Shown piece by piece: positions 48,607-60,855 of a stretch of DNA of 64,000 bases. Below the pieces are notes generated by a model, which saw only the letters and a list, made by a program, of their open reading frames with translations, did not search any database and had not been told where the DNA came from. Origin of the DNA: Trochalopteron elliotii. Its lineage: Eukaryota; Chordata; Aves; Passeriformes; Leiothrichidae. The position numbers were made by a program, and so were the translations under genes. Positions within the stretch are counted from its first letter, which is position 1, and each line of letters begins with the position of its first letter. The stretch spans positions 179,121 to 243,120 of the forward strand of contig JANPWX010000155.1 in the NCBI GenBank assembly GCA_024734555.1. The letters are read 5' to 3'.

Positions 48607-48664
48607 AATGTTTGGGGTGGAAGTGGCCCTTGAGGAATGTTTGGGGTGGAAGTGGCCCTTGTGG
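48607..48664. repeat. 29-bp tandem duplication
   Basis: Two copies of a unit beginning aatgtttggggtggaagtgg with a single difference near the end. Confidence 0.9.
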
Positions 48665-48969
48665 AATGCTCCAGTCAGGATTTGAGGAGTTTGGGGACTG
48701 ATATTTCCATCAGACTTTCACAGCTGCACAGTCAGTATTCCCTGGCCTGGCAGGAATGTGGGATTTGTGGCCAGTTCCTGGAGACTGAGGGAGTTGAGAG
48801 TGAGGATAACACTGAAAGAGGCATTTGTGCTGTCATTCTATCTTTATTGCCTTTATTTATATATCAATGATTTTATTTATAGTCATATTTATATATATAT
48901 ATCAAGACCTTATTGCCTTTTTTAACTCTGGATCCAGGAAATTCTCAAATCCCTCACAGGGTCCTGCTT

Positions 48970-49018
48970 ATTCCTTGGACTCAATGATTTTTCCCAACCT
49001 TTATAAATCTATGATTCC
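48970..49018 (+). mobile_element. CR1 3' tail remnant
   Basis: Only the last ~45 bp: ttggactcaatgatttttcc, caacctttataaatctatga. A very short 5'-truncated insertion or an old remnant. Confidence 0.6.
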
Positions 49019-51396
49019 AAGGGGACTGATAAGTAAAGTACAGATATAGGATAAATTTTCCTTTCTCTAATTGAATATCTCAGTTATCAATCTTTCCACA
49101 GCACTAAAGAAATCCTGTGATGACATAATTCGACCCTGAGTTACAGTCCCTGTGCCTGTTTTCCTGATTTATTTAAAAAGGAGCAAAGTGAGGAGCATTT
49201 TGAAGGTTTTGACAACAGAAAGGCAAAAAAAAAAATCAGGAAAGGCTGGAAAGTTGCTGCTGATCATTTCCTCCAGGCCGTTGTGTTCATGGAGATATTC
49301 TTCAACTGCTGTAAAAAAATAATAAATATCATTAAGCCCAGTTGGGGCAGTCTGGGCCTGACTAATAATAAACCCAGTCTCGTGAGTTAAACCAAACAAT
49401 CAAACCTGCCAAATATTGTTCCCATGAATGCCTTGATGTCACCCAGAGGCTTTTTTCCCACTGCTTCCCCTGCAGAAACTGTCTGGGCTGGAGTTCATCC
49501 CCCCAGGACAGGGGACCTGTGTTCCTAAGCTCCACATTAAATCTGCTTGGAAACAAAACTCTTGGATTTGATTAAACTTTCAGAGCTTCCAAACTTTGCT
49601 GTTGAAACGAAGCTGAGGCCATCAGGCATTTGTCTCAGAAAATAAAACCTGCACAGCCCCTAACCCAGCAGAGAGGAGGGAGGTGCTGGCTGTGCTTCAG
49701 AGCAGAGGCATAATCTGCTTTTCCCATATTTCATGTGGTCATTCCAGGTAACAGCTCCTTTGAAGCCAACCCCAAAATCCCTGGTGGAGCTGCTAAAAGC
49801 TTGCAGCAGCACTTTGGGCCAAACCACTGGGTTTTTGTGAAGCATTCCAGCGTTCAGGAGGCCGTGGTTGCTCTTTAAGACACTTTTAATAAAAAAATCT
49901 CATTTAGCTCTAATCAGAAGGACATTTTAAATGGCTTAGCAGGATTTATTTGAGCCTGAAGGCTGTGAGGAAAGACCTGACAATATTCCAGTGACAATGG
50001 GTTTCAGCCATCCTGGCCTGGGTCAGGTTTCAGGCCTGGCTCAGCTGAGCCTGGCTTTGGAAGGGCTTGGCCTGAATGTGTGTTGTGTGCTCCAAGTGGA
50101 TAAATAAAAACCAATGTTTTAGAGAGACTCTCATTCATGTGACATTAAACCTGATTTTTTTGTTGTGCTTGAGACAACACAGGAAAATTACTGATCTGTT
50201 GTTTTATTTGTGTGTGAATCCAACCCAGTTCCCTCTTCCGTGGCCTTTCAGTTCAGAGTTGCTAAAATAGAGGTGGGAAATGTTGGTTTTGGGACAAGGA
50301 TTGGATTTTTCAGTGGAAAATACACCTCAGTCCCAGGCTTTGGGAGCTTTCTATTCTGTTTTGGGGGTTTGCTGATCTACCTTAAGCAATTAAAAAATGA
50401 AATACAACAAGAAGTTAAATTATTTGATACCAAGGTCCTCGATTTCCCTCCCCACCAGCCTGTGGTGGGTTCAGGGTCATTCCAAGGATTCAGTGCTGCA
50501 GGAGAACACATAACTGGAGTTTCTCTCATAACTATAATAGCACATAACTTGAGTTTCTTTAGTCCTCACTGCCTCTATTGCCCAATGTTTTACTCCTGGG
50601 GAAGGGTGGAAAGGGCTGTAGGTGGAGGAGGGAAGAAGGGAAATAATTCAATCACCTGGGTGCTCGTGGTGTAAAATGGTGTCTGGCTGTCATGAGTTCA
50701 ATGTAACTGAGTGAGAAAACTGACAATGAAATTGTGACTTAATTGTGATTTTCTGAAAGAGAAAATGGAGCATCTCTCACATGGAACAAGTGGGTTCCAA
50801 ATTCCTTGTTTTCCTTCAAACCCTGCAGTGTCTGGTGACTGAATGCTGCTCTAGAACTTTCCTGGGCCTTGGGAGTGGCTGGGTGGAATAAAGAACTGCT
50901 CACACATTTCAGAACCCAATTACAACATCTGAGATCATCTCCGAGGCACACGAGGCTCCCCTGTGCCACGAGGCCTTTAATGATGAGGGAAATCCCATTT
51001 AAAGGCCTGTAATGTTTCTGTGGTGGCAGTAAAATCCCTCACACGAGCCAGCAGGGAAATCTCAGTGGGCAAATCTCAACCTCTGTGTCTCATTTTGTTC
51101 TTTTCCTTCAGTGCCCAGAGCTGTTGCTGATATTCCTTAAACAAATTCCTCTTCTGCTCTTTTTGGTTTGTGTTGATGGGGAATTGAGGAAAGGAGGAGC
51201 ACTGAGGGATGTGCTGGAGCTTCAGCAGATCCAGGGCTCAGCTCTAGGCACATCTTCAAGCAGGTTTTTGCTTTATTTGCCAGCCTTGCTGCTAGTGGGC
51301 TGGAAAATGAATGAAGATGAAACATTTCAAACATTGCAGCAGTGAAAGCTCTGGTTGCTTGTGGTAGGAATTATTCAGGAGAACAAAAAGTAATAT

Positions 51397-51397
<1 letters not shown>

Positions 51398-51447
<50 letters not shown>
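51398..51447. repeat. (AAT)n microsatellite
   Basis: About 16 uninterrupted aat/ata triplets. Confidence 0.95.
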
Positions 51448-51763
51448 TACAGGCTTGCAAGCACAGGGTACTGGCAGGGGGGAGAGGCAATGTCTCTGTG
51501 GCTCTGTGGGATGGATTTGTTTCCTGTCCTTGGCGTTCTTTCAGCCACATGAAAAGTCATCTCTGTCTGCATGTAGATCCTTTCTTTCCGTGGGCACTTT
51601 GGGATTCTCCTCCCCCTTCAGACAGACTCAGTGCTGAGCCTTTGCTTTTTTCCTGGTGAGACACCCCAGGCTGGGATCCAGAGCTGGCTGCTGGACCTTG
51701 GCTTGTCCCTGGAAATCTCTGTCCCAGCTGGGAGCTGGGCAGCTGCAGAGCTTCCCTCCCTCA

Positions 51764-51990
51764 CAGAATCATGGATGGGTTGGGTTGGGAGGGGCTTTAA
51801 AGCTCATCCCATGGCAGGGACACCTTCCACTGTCCCAGGGTGCTCCAGTCTGGCCTGGGACATTTTCAGGGATCCAGGAGCAGCCACAGCTTCTCTGGGA
51901 ATTCCATCCCAGCCCTTCCCCACCCTCACAGGGAACAATTCCTTCCCAATATCCCATCAAAACCTATTCATTTTCAATTTAAACTCATCC
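51764..51990 (-). mobile_element. CR1 LINE 3' portion
   Basis: Reverse-complement CR1: tgggttgggttgggaggggc, ccatggcagggacaccttcc, ccaggagcagccacagcttc, aattccttcccaatatccca. Confidence 0.9.
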
Positions 51991-53357
51991 CAAGCTCAAA
52001 TTAAGGTCTCACTCCAGGCTTGTGCAGCCTCCAGGAGAACCAGTGTTGGGGCAAGTGTTTATTCAGCCTAGTAAAACCATTAAAAGTGGGAATAAATCTG
52101 TGGTGACCCAAGGGGCTTCCATGACTTCAGTAGGGTGTAAAACCTTGGGAATGAGTTTTCCTACAAGGACAACATCACTGCTCAGCCTGTGTGGAGTTAC
52201 TACTCACTCCCAGCCTGTGTAGCTCCATCACAAAGTGCAAGGGAGAAGATTACAAGGTGTTACATTATTTATCCTGATAATTAAAACCATTCCTGACGTT
52301 CCAGCTCTGGCTGTTCAAAGCAATAACCCCGGGCCACCTCAAATACTGTAAAAAGGAGTTAATCATCCATTTCATGAGTGTGTCAAGTTTATTGATCTTG
52401 TTAACAGGAAAACATGCCTGGTTACCTGGGTGAGGAAGGAAAGCACTTATCATCTCAACTGGGATTTGGATGCTGTTATTGGTGCCTGAGCCAGCCAGGA
52501 TCAGTGCTCAGCAAAAATGAATCACAAATGTTACCCTGCCATAGTTCTCCGGCCAAATTTCTTGTCTTGGTGAATTTACTTTAAACAAATAAATTTTCTT
52601 TCCCTCCTGATTTTGCTCCAGATGAATGGACACATTCTTTTGCCACAGTTCTGCCCAGCAATTAGCACCAAGAACACTTTGCAGGGCAGTTTCCCTTTCA
52701 AGGTTCACAGCTGGTTTAGAGATTTGGAGGGTTTAAAGTGAGGAGGGACCATTGCAGTCCCCACTGCTGCACAACTTCTCTCTCTGGGTATGGCTCAGTT
52801 CTGGTGATTTTCAATTAACTGGGGCACATCTTTGGGAAAAAAAAACAAAACAAAACCCTGTCATGTTGATTTTATCTGCCTTTAACTTCTGAACATGTTT
52901 ATGCATGGGATCAGATGCCCCTTTAGGATCCTAAATGTAAAACCACTCTTCCCTTGACAACCCAGCTCCTGACTGTGCCAAAGTGACCCTGAGAGGTCTC
53001 TTTTCCATGAGCTCCTGGGCATTGCCCCCAGCTCTGTCACCACCTCAGATCCTGGGTTCTTTGGGCTTCATTCCAGCCATTCCAGAGGTTTGTAAGGGTG
53101 GTGTGAGGCCAACAGCCAGGGTGTGATTTAGGTTTTCCCAGGATGTGTGTGAGCGTGGAGAGCACACCGTGTCCTGCAGAGATCATGGAGAGGTTTCCTC
53201 TACAGTTCTGGGATGGAAATGGCCTCAACCTGCCTGTGTCTAAAAGATTTGGCTTTAGCAATTCCTCTCTAATGTTTTCTTTAGCTACTTTTGGAACAGA
53301 AACTGTTTTATTGCATTTAAATGACAAATAAATGCCTTTAACTCTGCGTTCTTGGTG

Positions 53358-53998
53358 ACAGTTCCACCATTTCCATGAGAAACAAATATGAATTACAGCA
53401 GAAACTCTTCATCTTGGACTTGAAAGCATCATAAAGCCTCTTTTGCAGCTCTGATAGTTTTGGAAATCTCCTTGTATTTTGCTCCTCGTGGTAATTTTTC
53501 AGCATTTATTTAAAATTTGGTGGTGCCAGTTTTGCCTCCTCAGTGGGAGGCAAATTAGCCCAGGAGTGTCAGATGAGGATTTGCCCTTCCAGGAGTGTTC
53601 CCATCTTTTGGACACTGTGAAGGAGCAAGAGATAATGGGAGAAAATGTTATTCCAACAATGCTAAAGGTGAGGGATGGCTCTGGGGGCAGTTCCACCATT
53701 TCCATCTTGTGAGAAACAGATATGAATTACAGCAGAAACTCTTCATCTTGGACTTGAGAGCATCATAAAGCCTCTTTTGCACCATTGGCAGCTCTGATAG
53801 TTTTGGAAATTTTGCTCCTTATGGTAATTTTTCAGCATTTATTTAAAATTTGATGGTGTCAGTTTTGCCTCCTCAACGGGCACCAAGGATTATCAGATGA
53901 GGATTTGCCCTTCCAGGAGTGTTCCCATCTTCTGGACACTGGGAAGGAGATAATGAGAGAAAATATTCCAACAATCCTAAAGGTGAGGGAAGGGAAGA
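53358..53998. repeat. ~320 bp direct tandem duplication
   Basis: Copy 1 (about 53358-53690) and copy 2 (about 53691-53998) share cagttccaccatttccat, atgaattacagcagaaactc, ttcatcttggacttga, tttttcagcatttatttaaa, gatgaggatttgcccttcca and caggagtgttcccatctt. Small indels and substitutions separate them. Each copy ends with a donor-like aaaggtgaggga. Confidence 0.95.
53544..53667 (+). other. Possible pseudo-exon in intron 4 (124 nt)
   Basis: Inside copy 1 of the duplication, an acceptor-like ttttgcctcctcag is followed by 124 bases and a donor-like ctaaag/gtgagg. One + frame is open across it: one base plus 41 codons, starting GRQISPGVSD and ending NVIPTMLK. Its entry phase fits the exit of exon 4. 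Its exit phase does not fit exon 5: joined to it, the next codons would be GGA TGA, a stop. In copy 2 the acceptor AG has changed (cctcaac). I recognise no protein family, so this is most likely a chance or unused exon. Confidence 0.25.
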
Positions 53999-55337
53999 AG
54001 AACACTCTGGGGAGTGTTTGCTTTGCACTGGGAGCTGTTTGGGGCATCAGGAGCTGTTTCAGGGTCTGATCTCAGCTCTGTGGGGACAAACCAGAGGAGC
54101 TCCATGGGCTCCAGCTCTGGATTTTTCCATGAATAACATGGATTGTTCCTCCATCCTTGGCATTGCAGACAAAACAGGCAATCATGGTCTTGCCAAAATA
54201 AAGTCCCTTGGCTGCATCAAAGGAGCAGCAGGGTAGGAATTTCAGGGTTTCCTTTGATTTTTAACTCTAAATAGCTCTGCTGAATGGGCTGGGGGGGTGT
54301 GCCTGCCCTTTAAATGATGTTTGGCTTAATCCTTGAATTTTTTTATGCAGTTGCAAAATCCATGTTTTATGTTTCACGATAAGAGTGAGTGTTGATCTGA
54401 GAGTTTCACCTACTCCAGGATAAAACCCAGCTTTTAAACTTGATCCAGTGCAACTGCTCAAGTGTGCCAGAACAGATGTTATTAAAACAAGGTTCTAGAA
54501 ACATGCCTGTTATCTTAAATAACATTTTTTCCAGTGGGAGAATGCATTCATATCAGCCATATCGTGCATTTGAGCTTATCAATAACAATTAATTTTAGAT
54601 TTGCAGCTGAAATGTTGGTGGCACAGGTAGGAAGTCTGGCAGACATACTTTAATTTGCTCTTTTTTTTTGCTTTTTTTTTATAATCATGTGTCAAATGCC
54701 TTTAAAAATTGTGATCCATTAACATAATTCCTTCTGATGCAAACCTCTAGGGGATTCACATCCTCAATTGCTGGCACACTGGAATAATAAAATAAAACTA
54801 AATAAAGAAATTGGGGTAGTTTTATATGTTGGGAAATATCAATAAATTTCATATCCTAAAACTTTGACAAGTCCAAAAAAAAAAGTGCATTTTCAGCCAC
54901 ATGAATTTTAAAATGTGCTTGTTGTGGGGGATGAAAAGTGGGGTTTTTTCACCTTGAATACCAATTATTGGCTGTAAAAAGGCTGTGAAGGGACAGCATT
55001 TGAGATGTTTTCTGCAGACTGGGCTTTTCCTTTAGTTGCTCAGACAAACAATTTAAACGTGTACAGTTTCAAATTGGTTAGTGTTGAAAAATTAGACGTT
55101 TCCAACAAAAAAAATTTAAAAAACATTAAAAAAGGTTTAAAAATTACTTAATAATTCTTTTAATGCTGCTGCCAGAAAAGAGGCAGGAAGGTGTGTTGGA
55201 ACATATTCACTTTTTTTGGCTAACATGAGGAAGAGGTAAAGACTGGCTGGATTTTTTTTTCCTAGAAACTGAAGTTTTGGGAGGGATTTGTCCTATTTTT
55301 GAGTAGAAAACTGCCATTTTTTTCACAATTCTTTCCT

Positions 55338-55415
55338 GGATTTTCAGAATTTAGGGCCTGGGCATCCTTCTCTAACCAAAATGTCAATAGTTGGGCTCTA
55401 AATTCTGAATATTCC
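55338..55415. repeat. Small terminal-inverted-repeat element, copy 1
   Basis: A 78-bp stretch bounded by ggattttcagaatttaggg and, inverted, ctctaaattctgaatattcc, i.e. ~18-bp near-perfect inverted ends. A related copy lies 1.5 kb away at 56819-56900. The size and ends resemble a miniature inverted-repeat element or a conserved hairpin. Family unknown. Confidence 0.6.
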
Positions 55416-55983
55416 AGCCCTACCTCATGAAATAAGAGTGGTTTGTTCCCAGGGTGGCTCCTGCAGTGTGGTTGCTCCACTCAGGTCTGTGCAGCCTCCG
55501 GAGAGAGGGAAATGTTTTGAAGGAAAACAAACAGGTTCTCTCTCTGTGCCTTATCCCATTTCCATGAGGGCACTGAGGGGCAGCTCTTCATTTCCACTGG
55601 AGCCCATTTTCACTGGGGTTTGTTGTCTTTAGAAGGAGTTTCTTATCTCCAAAAGGATCTTTTCCACTTTTGGTATCGATGCCTTCTCAGGCTCTGGCAA
55701 TTCCCAGCTGAGGAATTGGTGTGGCAGGGGCTGGATTTATGATGGAGCTGCAGATTTTGTGTCAACTTCCAATGTTTTCACAGTTGTGAGGCTCGACCAA
55801 GGAATTCAGTGAGACCAACTGCTTAAGATGGGTTTGGATTTACCCCCAGCTCAAGTTTGTGTTGCTCCTAAACTCAACAATCCCAAGGTTTCTCAGGAAA
55901 GTTCCGTGTTCCCACCTGGGCCAAATTCCCAGGAAGGTTTCTGAGGAAAATCTGATGCATTTTCCTAAAAGAATCTGGAATTT

Positions 55984-56300
55984 CACAGAGCCATAGGATT
56001 GTTTAGCTTGGAAAAGCCCTCTGAGATCAAATCCAACCACCCCCAGCACTGCCACTGCCACCACTGCCCCACGTCCACAAGTGCCACAGCCACAGGGATT
56101 TTGGGTCCCTGCAGGGATGGGGACTCCACCACTGCCCCAGTTCCAGTGCCTGATCCATGAAAAAATACCCTTTCCCTGAAAAAATTCTCCCAATATCCAA
56201 CCTAAACCTCTCCTGGCACAACTTGAGGCCATTCCCTCTCATCCTGTTCTCTGGGAGCAGAGTCTGACCCACTCCCCTGGCTGCCCCCTCCTATCAGGGA
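55984..56300 (-). mobile_element. CR1 LINE 3' portion
   Basis: Reverse-complement CR1: ttgtttagcttggaaaagcc, atggggactccaccactgcc, tatccaacctaaacctctcc, aggccattccctctcatcct. The middle has a cactgccac-type local expansion. Confidence 0.85.
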
Positions 56301-56818
56301 GATCTTTTTATCTGTGAAATAAAAAAGAGAAATGAACCAGCTCATTTTGGTAACTTCGAGCTCGCTGTTATTTTTGCAGCAGTTGTGGACTCCATTTATT
56401 GATGGGTGCAAATTTCTGGTCAAATAATGGCTTAAACAAGCTAACATTATAGGTATTATTTTTAATTAACTTGTGCTGAGGCATGTGTTTCACTTTTAAT
56501 TCAAGTGTCAGGTTTGTGAAGTCTGTTTCTCATCATGCTCAGGGTTAAAATATTAGGTCACCAGAAGAAAGAACTATTTGAGGCACAGAAGACAAATTAA
56601 ATGTTAGGAGGAAGGAGAGGGGAGGGAGGAGCAGAAATAAAGCTGTGACTCCAGAAAATAAGGGAAAGCAGGAAAGAGTTAGGGAGAGATAAAATGGGCT
56701 GAAAACTCATTTTGTGGGGTTCAATATTGCAGGTCTTTCTCTCAGTTTGGAAGAGTTCAAATCTGTGTCCTGACACCCAGGAAGGGTTGGGATGTTGCTT
56801 TCTAGAACATCAGAATCT

Positions 56819-56900
56819 GGATTTTCAGAATTTAGAGCTGGGCAACCTTCTCAAGTCTAACCCAAATGTGCATTGTTGGGCCCTAAATTCTGAATATTCC
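56819..56900. repeat. Small terminal-inverted-repeat element, copy 2
   Basis: An 82-bp stretch with the same ends as 55338-55415 (ggattttcagaatttagag ... ccctaaattctgaatattcc) and a similar interior (ctgggcaaccttct, ccaaatgt, ttgttgggc-type). Flanking sequences differ, so the similarity is limited to the element. Confidence 0.6.
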
Positions 56901-57916
56901 CTCCCAGCTAGGAGGGATTTGGACAAAAAAAAATGAAGGTTGTGGCTAAGCTCTTCAACGAAGTGTCTTCCCTTTGCCTTGGTGTGCAGCTTCCCAGCAG
57001 TGGGTAGGACATGGATGAGGATGGGATGTGCTCCAGCTTCATCCATGCCCTCCCAAGGCCCTTCAGACCACCAGCCCCAGGGTCTGGGGTCACTCAGGGC
57101 AGAGCAGATGCAGATTTCTGGGGTGGAGCTGCTGATCCTTCCATCCCAACCTCCTTCCCTGGAGCTTCATGCCCAGCAGAGGTGGGTGAGGGTGGGTGAG
57201 AGCCCAGCAGCTCCCCAGCAGGAGGGAGGGGATTTTTCTGGGGGTTTTCTCCTCAGAGAGAGGAAGGCATCGTTCAGCACGTGTAACCTCATCCCTCTTG
57301 ACTGCTCTTCAAAAACATTTCAAGGGTTTTTTTTCCCCTCTCTGCGTTTCGAAACTTGGACGAGCTGAGCTACCAAACGTAACCTTAAAATAGTTCTGTC
57401 AAACAAAACACCAGTTCCAGGAGTCTCCTGCCATTCCCATAACTCCCAGCACATGATTTGCTGTTCATCCTGAATAATGATGGCAGGAATCTGCCAGGAA
57501 AGATCCCAACCCTGCTCCCAAGGTTATTCCCTAAGCAGCTGCAGCTGCTGAGCCACCCCAGCCTGCAGGGAATGCCCTTGGGTTTTTTGCAGGAGTTGTG
57601 TTTGCAAAGGGACATTTCAAGTGTTTAGGAGGAAAAAAAAAAAAATCTCTGAAGCTGAATCTCAGGGCTGATTTATTGATTTTTGATCAATATTTAGCTC
57701 TAATTCATGTGGCCTCAGAACTGGCCTGGGCTCCCTGGTGCCATCCCACTGCAAATCCATTCAGCCAGCATCCCAAAGCAGCAGGAATTTTGGATTGTTT
57801 ATCCATATCTGGATTGGAGGCATCAATCAAAGCAACCATCAGTCTGAATAGTGAGGTAACAACCAAGTAAAGCAATTCCTTAGGCAGATCTTATTTAATT
57901 ATTGGCATTTTTTGAT

Positions 57917-58013
57917 CACAGAGTCCTAGAATGGTTTGTGTTGGGGAGGACATTAAAGATCATCTTATTCCAACCCCTGCCAGGAGCAGGGACACCTTCC
58001 ACTATCCCAGACT
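57917..58013 (-). mobile_element. CR1 LINE 3' end
   Basis: Reverse-complement CR1: cctagaatggtttgtgttgg, atcatcttattccaacccct, gggacaccttccactatccc, then it breaks off at a TTA repeat. Confidence 0.85.
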
Positions 58014-58057
58014 GTTATTATTATTATTATTATTATTAATAATTATTATTATTATTC
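58014..58057. repeat. (TTA)n microsatellite
   Basis: About 14 triplets with one phase change (taataatta) in the middle. It joins directly to the truncated side of the CR1 fragment. Confidence 0.92.
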
Positions 58058-58890
58058 AGAGGTTCTATGGGACTCTATAATGATGTCAAAGCACAGCAAA
58101 ATGATTTTTTTTACTTTCTGCCTCTGCTTTCCCATTTCAACCCTGGCTGCCCTGTGCCTTTAAATGGGTGTCAAACAGCAACAGCTTTTATTCCCCAGAA
58201 CTTTTCCCTAAATTACACAGTGACGTGGAAGTCTGGGCAGTTCTCTTCTTTTTGCAAAGTGAAATGCAGAAATTTGCTGAAATATTATCATGAAACAGAG
58301 CCAAAGTGTTCCCATTTTCCAAGAGAGGCACAAGCAACTGGGTTTTGCTCTTTGGAAAGTATGAGAGAATTTTTTATTCATCTGTTTGCTTTAAGGGAGA
58401 TCTGCCAAGTCAAAACCTTTTCATTTCATCCTGTGTGAAGCTGGAACACGAGGAGGGAACAAAATATAATTTATTTAACAATGTGCAAATAATTTATACA
58501 GAGAGGGGGCACTGGGTGCACGTAACCATAAAAATAATTTCTTGATACACCTTGTAATTAATGGCAAGACAAAATGTCTTTCACTTTGTCACTGAGAAAA
58601 ATGCCTGCAGTCTTCACCCAGAGCCAAAACTTTTCCATCTCCACTTGGTAGATCCAGGAGATAATTTAACATTTATTTGCTTTTGCTCTTCAGATTGGTT
58701 CATTCTCATAAATTAATCTTCTCTGAATTTGCACCTTAATTCATGCTGGCTTTTGGGACTTTGTCTTGCCTTGTTCTGTTCTCTCCTTTGGCAATTTTTG
58801 CTCAAGACATCCAAATTAGTCCTGGATTTATGATTCTTTCTTGTGGGGTACTCATTTAAATCCTTCTTAAGGGAAAAAAGGGGAAGAGAT

Positions 58891-59184
58891 AAAGAAAGAA
58901 AAAGGGAGGGAAGGAGGGAAGGAGGGAAGGAGGGAAGGAGGGAAGGAGGGAAGGAGGGAAGGAGGGAAGGAGGGAAGGAGGGAAGGAAGGAAGGAAGGAA
59001 GGAAGGAAGGAAGGAAGGAAGGAAGGAAGGAAGGAAGGAAGGAAGGAAGGAAGGAAGGAAGGAAGGAAGGAAGGAAGNNNNNNNNNNNNNNNNNNNNNNN
59101 NNNNNNNNNNNNNNNNNNNNNNNNNNNNNNNNNNNNNNNNNNNNNNNNNNNNNNNNNNNNNAGAAAGAAAGAAAGAAAAAGAAA
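58891..59184. repeat. Polypurine GGAA/GGAGGGAA tract with gap
   Basis: About ten 8-mers (ggagggaa) are followed by ~23 uninterrupted ggaa tetramers, then an 84-base run of N, then agaa tetramers. One strand is purine-only for at least 180 bases. ORFs through it are low-complexity artefacts. Confidence 0.97.
59078..59161. other. 84-base N gap
   Basis: Unresolved bases inside the polypurine tract. The true repeat length is unknown. Confidence 0.99.
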
Positions 59185-59739
59185 TCCATGGGTGTGGTAG
59201 GAATGACCACACAATTACAGCATCTCTGGAATATGTATTTTTAATATACTGGATTGCAAAAATAAATACTACATGATGTGCCAGGTTCAGGTTTTCTATC
59301 AATATATGAAATATTTCTAAATGAACTCACTGGTTACAAAGCTTTTGCTGAACTGAGTTCCTGGACTTGTTGTTGGCATTTGCTGGAAATGTTGTTTAAA
59401 TTTGGGCGATTTCTTGTAGTTTAGAAAAAGGCTGGCAGAGAAAATTCAGGATGTTGGGAAGTGGAGTTTGACAGAGAACCTTGCAGAGATGGTTTGTCTT
59501 TAGGAACCAGTTGCAGAGGAGGTGGTACCACGAAGCCCCTCCAGGCTTAGTGAAACAAAAAAATAAATATTACAATCTGATTGTTAATGTTTCTCTGCTC
59601 TGCATGCTTTGCATGGGGATGCCCAAAAAGCTGCAGAGGCAGAAATTCTGCCCAGTTTCAGAAAGGAACTGCTCTGGGAGGGGGATCAGCCTCTGGATTC
59701 ACTGCAGCCTCATGCCAGGAGCAGCTGAGATAAAGAGAT

Positions 59740-59812
59740 GGAATCAGAATGGGCTGGAAGGGATCTTAAAGAGATTTTGGCTGTGGACACCCTTCAAAGC
59801 TCTTCCTTGGTT
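59740..59812 (-). mobile_element. Possible CR1 tail fragment
   Basis: Weak similarity to the reverse CR1 3' end: ggaatcagaatgggctggaa, gggatcttaaagagat, gtggacacccttc. It could be chance. Confidence 0.35.
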
Positions 59813-60597
59813 TTGTGTGAACTTTGGGGAATCAGATCCTCAGAGACACCTGAGCAGGGTGTAAATTAATCCTTGGTGCTATTCTTACACCAAGCCAGAG
59901 GTGTTGTCACAGGGAGAAGTGCAGCAGGATCCAAAGGCAATGGGCGAGCTCCAAGATAAACATCCAGGCTGGAAATACTGACAGAGTGAAACAGAAAACA
60001 GAGTGGAAACCAAACCTGAAAAGAAAGACTCTGAAAGCCCTCCAGTGCTGCACCATCATTAAAACCCAGCACTTTGTCTTGTGCAGCCTTCACCCAATGT
60101 TTTTGGGTGAACCCAAACGGTTCAACCCGTCAACCCAACGGTTTTGTGGGGTGCAGGCAGTGCAAGGAGCAGGAATCAATTATGGGGCAGCTCCCAGACC
60201 CCAAACCCTGTGCTGTGCTTGAGCTGGAATTGTTCCTGCAGGCTGCCATCCCTGTTCTCCACCTGCTGCCTGCTCTCCTCCCCACTCCAGCCAGAATTTG
60301 CACAAGTGATTGAAGCCCGTCCACAATCAGAAACGCCTCCAGGCTTGGATTGACTTCCAGTTCGTTAGGACTTAATCATTAGGATTTAAGCTGGTCTGTA
60401 AATGTTAACACATTAATTGCTGGGTCATTTCCATCCTGCTGGAGCCAAAGGGACCCTTCCTTGTGTGGGATGAGGATCAAGAAGCAGAAACACATCCGAG
60501 GAGGAATGCGGGGATTCCTCACGCGGAGCAGATGAGGGATGCCAAACACGGACTGTGGGAAAGGAGTGCGGACTCAGCCTTGATCCCGAGAAACCGA

Positions 60598-60855
60598 GAG
60601 CTGTGTTTAAAGCCAAAACCTGATAATAGCTGTGTTTAAAGCCAAAACCTGATAGGTGTGTTTAAAACCAAAAACCGATTGCTGTGCTTAAAAACTGAGA
60701 GCTGTGTTTAAAACCAAACCTGATAATAGCTGTGTTTAAAGCCAAAAACTGATAGGAGCGTTTAAAACCAAAAACTGAGAGCTGTGTTTAAAGCCAAAAC
60801 TCGATCTCTGTGTTTCAAGCCAAACCTGAAAATATCTGTGTCTAAAGCCAAAGCG
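60598..60855. repeat. Minisatellite, 20-29 bp unit x10
   Basis: About ten diverged copies of gctgtgtttaaagccaaaac followed by ctgata or ctgataata. Units vary in length and include ccgatt, ctgaga and tcgatct endings. Confidence 0.93.

Noticed and set aside
58713..59302. Ser/Phe/Pro-Leu and Lys/Glu/Gly-rich frames on both strands
   Set aside because: Low-complexity translation of the GGAA tract and of the N gap.
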